DNA of 64,000 bases from Stutzerimonas stutzeri. Its GTDB lineage: Bacteria > Pseudomonadota > Gammaproteobacteria > Pseudomonadales > Pseudomonadaceae. The notes under the pieces were generated by a model. It had not been told where the DNA came from, did not search any database, and saw only the letters and a program-made list of their open reading frames with translations. Each line of letters opens with the position of its first letter. Within the stretch, counting starts at the first letter, position 1. Positions 60,927-64,000 of this stretch are shown here, piece after piece. Position numbers and translations under genes: made by a program. The stretch is from positions 4,533,032-4,597,031 of the forward strand of contig NZ_CP007441.1 of the NCBI RefSeq assembly GCF_000590475.1, given 5' to 3'.

Positions 60927-62123
60927 TTACAACTCGAGAATCATCTTCGAGACGATGTTCTTCTGGATTTCGTTGGAGCCGCCGAAGATCGACAGCTTGC
61001 GCATGTTGAAATAGTCGCCGGCCAGCGCCGCGCTGTAGTCGGCGTGCAGCAGCTCGCCCTCGTAATCCAACTGCAACTCTTCATCGAGAAACGGCAATGC
61101 GTATGGGCCGATGACCTTGCGCAGCAGGCTGGTGATGGCTTGGCGGATCTCGGTGCCCTTGACCTTGAGGATCGAGGATTCGGCGCCGGGCACGCCGCCC
61201 TCCTTCGCCGCCGCGAGAATGCGCAGGGTGCTCATCTCGATGGCCATCAGCTGCATCTCGACTTCCGCCACTTGAGCGCGGAAGAGCGGGTCTTCGAGCA
61301 TCGGCTTGCCGTCGCAGACTTCCTTCATGGCGATGCGCTTTAGATGCGCAAGCGCCGCTTTCGAGGCGCCGATGCCGGCGAGGCCGGTGCGCTCGTGGGT
61401 CAGCAGGTACTTGGCGCAGGTCCAGCCCTGGTTCTCCTCACCGACGAGGTTTTCCACCGGCACGCGGACGTTATCGAAGAAGACTTCGTTGACCTCGTGG
61501 TCGCCGTCCAGGGTAATGATCGGCCGCACGCTGATGCCCGGCGTGCTCATGTCGATCAACAGGAAGCTGATGCCGCGCTGCTGCTGGGCTTCAGGATCGG
61601 TGCGCACCAGGCAGAAGATCATGTTGGCGTGCTGGCCGAGGGTGGTCCAGGTCTTCTGGCCGTTGACGACGTAGTGGTCACCATCGCGCACGGCACGGGT
61701 CTTGAGGCTCGCCAGGTCGGAACCGGCTCCCGGCTCGGAATAGCCCTGGCACCACCAGTCTTCACCCGAGAGGATGCGCGGCAGGTAATGGTCTTTCTGC
61801 TGCTGGCTGCCGAACTTGATGATCACCGGGGCGACCATGTTGACGCCGAACGGCACGCTACGCGGCGCACCGAAGGCGGCGCATTCCTCGTCGAAGATGT
61901 GCTTTTCCACCGGGCCCCAGGTCGTCCCTCCCAATTCCACCGGCCAGCCCGGTGCGTACCAGCCGCGCTTGACCAGAATCTGCTGCCAGCGCTGGTGATC
62001 TTCCTTGGACATATGCTTGCCGAGCTTGACCTTGGCGGCGATGTCCGCCGGCAGCTCGTTTGCCAGGAAGGCGCGCACTTCATCGCGGAAGGCGAGCTCT
62101 TCGGCCGTGAAATTGACGTTCAT
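60927..62123 (-). CDS. acyl-CoA dehydrogenase (first of operon)
   Basis: This 398-residue FAD acyl-CoA dehydrogenase has the substrate/FAD segment CQGYSEPGAGSDLASLKTRA, VNGQKTWTTLGQHANMIFCL, FFDNVRVPVENLVGEENQGW, and the C-terminal FAD-binding IFGGSNEIQKNIVSKMIL. It introduces the alpha-beta double bond in an acyl-CoA and passes electrons to ETF. The start at 62123 gives the normal MNVNFTAEELAFRDEVRAFL; the frame is open further upstream but that part is the antisense of the next gene. It lies 46 bp after the multifunctional enzyme gene. Confidence 0.93.
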   Translation of the reverse strand: MNVNFTAEELAFRDEVRAFLANELPADIAAKVKLGKHMSKEDHQRWQQILVKRGWYAPGWPVELGGTTWGPVEKHIFDEECAAFGAPRSVPFGVNMVAPVIIKFGSQQQKDHYLPRILSGEDWWCQGYSEPGAGSDLASLKTRAVRDGDHYVVNGQKTWTTLGQHANMIFCLVRTDPEAQQQRGISFLLIDMSTPGISVRPIITLDGDHEVNEVFFDNVRVPVENLVGEENQGWTCAKYLLTHERTGLAGIGASKAALAHLKRIAMKEVCDGKPMLEDPLFRAQVAEVEMQLMAIEMSTLRILAAAKEGGVPGAESSILKVKGTEIRQAITSLLRKVIGPYALPFLDEELQLDYEGELLHADYSAALAGDYFNMRKLSIFGGSNEIQKNIVSKMILEL

Positions 62124-62169
62124 GAATAGGTCCTCGATAGCCGATCGGCAGAGTGCAGGCAGGCGGCGT

Positions 62170-64000
62170 TCATTGCCCGGCCTGCCATTCGGTAAAGGTG
62201 CGGCCTTCGGCGGCCAGTTTTTCCAGCAATGGCGCCGGCTTCCACCAGTCGCCGCAACGCGCATGCAGTTCCTTGACCCGCGCCAGCACGGTGTCCAGGC
62301 CAACGCTGTCGGCATAGAACATCGGCCCGCCACGGAAGGCTGGGAAGCCGTAGCCGTTAAGGTAGATGACATCGATATCGCTGGAGCGCTGGGCGATGCC
62401 CTCTTCGAGGATCTTCGCGCCTTCATTGACCATGGCGAAGAGGGTGCGCTCGACGATGTATTGCTCGTCCAGCTCACGGCGCTCGATGCCCTTTTGCCGA
62501 GACGCTGCTTCCAGCATAGGCGCGAGCTCAGGGTTCTCCAGTGGCGTGCGGTTGCCTGGCTCGTAGCGGTAATAGCCGGCCCCAGTCTTCTGCCCGAGCA
62601 TTCCGGCGGCGCAGAGCTTGTCGGAAACGGTGGGGAAATCGCGATCGGCCGGCAGGTCAGCGCGCTGACGCTTGCGGATCGCCTGACCGATATCGAGGCC
62701 GGACAGATCGCGCATCGCAAACGGCCCCATGGCCATGCCGAAGTTGCGCAGCGCACCGTCGACCTGCTGCGGCGTGGCGCCCTCTTCCAGCAGAAACTCG
62801 GCCTCGCGGCCGTACTGAAAGACCATGCGGTTGCCAACGAAGCCGTCGCAGACGCCGACCACCACCGAGACTTTCTTCAGTTTCTTGCCGATGGCCATGG
62901 CGGTGGCTAGCACTTCATCACTGGTCTGCTCGCCACGCACCACTTCCAGCAGGCGCATCACGTTGGCCGGGCTGAAGAAATGCAGGCCGACCACGTCTTC
63001 CGGTCGCTTGGTGAAGGCCGCGATGGCATTCAAATCGAGTGACGACGTGTTCGAGGCGAGAATCGCGCCTGGCTTGCATACGGCATCAAGCTGCTCGAAG
63101 ACCTGCTGCTTGACGCCCATTTCCTCGAACACCGCTTCGACCACCACGTCCACATCTGCCAGTGCGGCGTACTCGGTGACGCCTTCGACCAGTTTGAGGC
63201 GCGCTTCCATCGCCTCCTCGGTCAGGCTGCCGCGCTTGACGCTAGCCGCGTAGGTATCACGGGCGCGCTGCAAACCACGCTGCAGCGCCTCGTCATTGAT
63301 TTCCAACAGCTTCACAGGGACACCGGCATTGGCGAAGCTCAGGGCGATACCGACACCCATGGTGCCGCCGCCGATCACCGCGGCTCTATTGATCGCACGC
63401 GGTTTCACATCGGCTGGCAGATCGTTGATCTTTCCTGCCTGGCGCTCAGAGAAAAACGAATGAATCAGCGCGCCGCGCTGCGGAGAGTTCAAGCACTCGG
63501 CGAACAACTCACGCTCACGCTTGAGACCCTCAGCCAGCGGCAGCTGGGTGGCCGCCTCGACCGCCGCAATGCAACGCAGCGGCGAAAACAGTCCGGGCAT
63601 GCGCTTGGCCACCTCGGCATGCTTGGCGCGGATCAGCGCCTCATTGTCGGCACCTTCCAAGCCGCGGGTCTGCTCGCCAGTACGACGTGGCGCGCGGCCT
63701 TCTTCAATCATGCGACGGGCATAGGCTAAGCCCGCGTCTCTCAGATCGCCGTCGAACTGCTCATCGACGATGCTGTGCTCAACCGCCTCGGCAGCACTGA
63801 TCGGCGTGCCACTGACAATCATGTCCAGCGCCTTGGCGACCCCGGCCAGACGTGGCAGCCGCTGCGTGCCGCCGGCACCCGGCAACAGACCCAGCTTCAC
63901 TTCCGGCAGCCCGACTTTGGCGTCGCGGCGTGCAATTCGGTAATGACAGCCCAGCGCGACTTCCAGACCGCCGCCCAGGGCGGTGCCATGAATGACCGCA
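62170..64000 (-). CDS. enoyl-CoA hydratase/3-hydroxyacyl-CoA dehydrogenase, FadJ/FadB-like (N-terminus outside window)
   Basis: This bifunctional beta-oxidation enzyme has its first part beyond the window edge. The visible start is the crotonase domain (GTALGGGLEVALGCHYRIAR and VKLGLLPGAGGTQRLPRL, with the oxyanion glycines and catalytic Glu region). The NAD-binding domain follows (AAVIGGGTMGVGIALSFANA) and the dehydrogenase C-terminal domains (LHFFSPANVMRLLEVV, with the catalytic His). It continues to NRMVFQYGREAEFLLEEGAT and ends TFTEWQAGQ. About 609 residues are present of about 700 expected. It is the first visible gene of a fatty-acid-type oxidation operon with two acyl-CoA dehydrogenases. 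Confidence 0.92.
   Translation of the reverse strand, partial: AVIHGTALGGGLEVALGCHYRIARRDAKVGLPEVKLGLLPGAGGTQRLPRLAGVAKALDMIVSGTPISAAEAVEHSIVDEQFDGDLRDAGLAYARRMIEEGRAPRRTGEQTRGLEGADNEALIRAKHAEVAKRMPGLFSPLRCIAAVEAATQLPLAEGLKRERELFAECLNSPQRGALIHSFFSERQAGKINDLPADVKPRAINRAAVIGGGTMGVGIALSFANAGVPVKLLEINDEALQRGLQRARDTYAASVKRGSLTEEAMEARLKLVEGVTEYAALADVDVVVEAVFEEMGVKQQVFEQLDAVCKPGAILASNTSSLDLNAIAAFTKRPEDVVGLHFFSPANVMRLLEVVRGEQTSDEVLATAMAIGKKLKKVSVVVGVCDGFVGNRMVFQYGREAEFLLEEGATPQQVDGALRNFGMAMGPFAMRDLSGLDIGQAIRKRQRADLPADRDFPTVSDKLCAAGMLGQKTGAGYYRYEPGNRTPLENPELAPMLEAASRQKGIERRELDEQYIVERTLFAMVNEGAKILEEGIAQRSSDIDVIYLNGYGFPAFRGGPMFYADSVGLDTVLARVKELHARCGDWWKPAPLLEKLAAEGRTFTEWQAGQ

Noticed and set aside
59769..61343. 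A 524-codon plus-strand frame opposite the acyl-CoA dehydrogenase genes.
   Set aside because: It is the antisense shadow of two clear acyl-CoA dehydrogenases and shows no domain or ribosome site.

Overview
The window looks like chromosomal DNA of a high-GC Pseudomonas, most likely the P. stutzeri (Stutzerimonas) group. I base this on codon usage, on gene neighbourhoods I recognise from P. aeruginosa (spuI/spuABCDEFGH next to aguRBA, rmlBACD next to dctBD-dctPQM, kauB and an omega-aminotransferase next to rpmGB, a PAS-GGDEF gene next to a desaturase gene), and on a dispersed REP family of the GTAG type. This was read by eye without database searches, so the assignment is an inference. I saw no tRNA, rRNA, CRISPR array, prophage or insertion sequence.

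Layout. 1-3.7 kb: the end of a caa3-type cytochrome c oxidase operon (ctaC, ctaD cut by the window edge) and two small membrane protein genes. 4.0-7.5 kb: a four-gene Mla/MCE-type lipid ABC transporter with a STAS domain fused to the permease. 8.2-11.6 kb: rmlBACD for dTDP-L-rhamnose. 11.7-18.6 kb: the C4-dicarboxylate module, with the DctB/DctD two-component system and the TRAP transporter dctPQM behind a textbook sigma-54 promoter. 18.7-21.8 kb: single genes (2OG-Fe oxygenase, DUF2059 protein, alpha/beta hydrolase, thioredoxin-like membrane protein).

21.9-37.7 kb is a polyamine region. The minus strand carries spuABCDEFGH (gamma-glutamyl hydrolase, glutamylpolyamine synthetase, aminotransferase, two binding proteins, ATPase, two permeases), with spuI divergent. 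A short accessory stretch follows (VOC fragment, VOC gene, DinB gene), then aguR-aguB-aguA for agmatine to putrescine. At 52.7-55.8 kb kauB and an omega-amino acid aminotransferase could continue polyamine and omega-amino acid catabolism, so import, agmatine conversion, glutamylation and aldehyde oxidation are all encoded in this window.

40.7-52.6 kb is the least ordinary block: nine co-directional, mostly overlapping genes. Six are signalling proteins (three single-domain receivers, a GAF/PAS kinase, an Hpt-REC-REC-GGDEF protein, a CHASE3 hybrid kinase). The last three are a TPR/outer-membrane barrel protein, a membrane-anchored HEAT-repeat protein and a processive family 2 glycosyltransferase. 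I read it as a phosphorelay and c-di-GMP controlled exopolysaccharide system that I cannot match to a named pathway.

56-64 kb: rpmB-rpmG, an IclR regulator, a TetR regulator divergent from a hydrolase with a tandem operator between them, and a fatty-acid oxidation operon (multifunctional hydratase/dehydrogenase cut by the edge, two acyl-CoA dehydrogenases). Several gaps carry REP/BIME hairpins, and each of the three solute-binding protein genes is followed by a strong hairpin without a U-tract.
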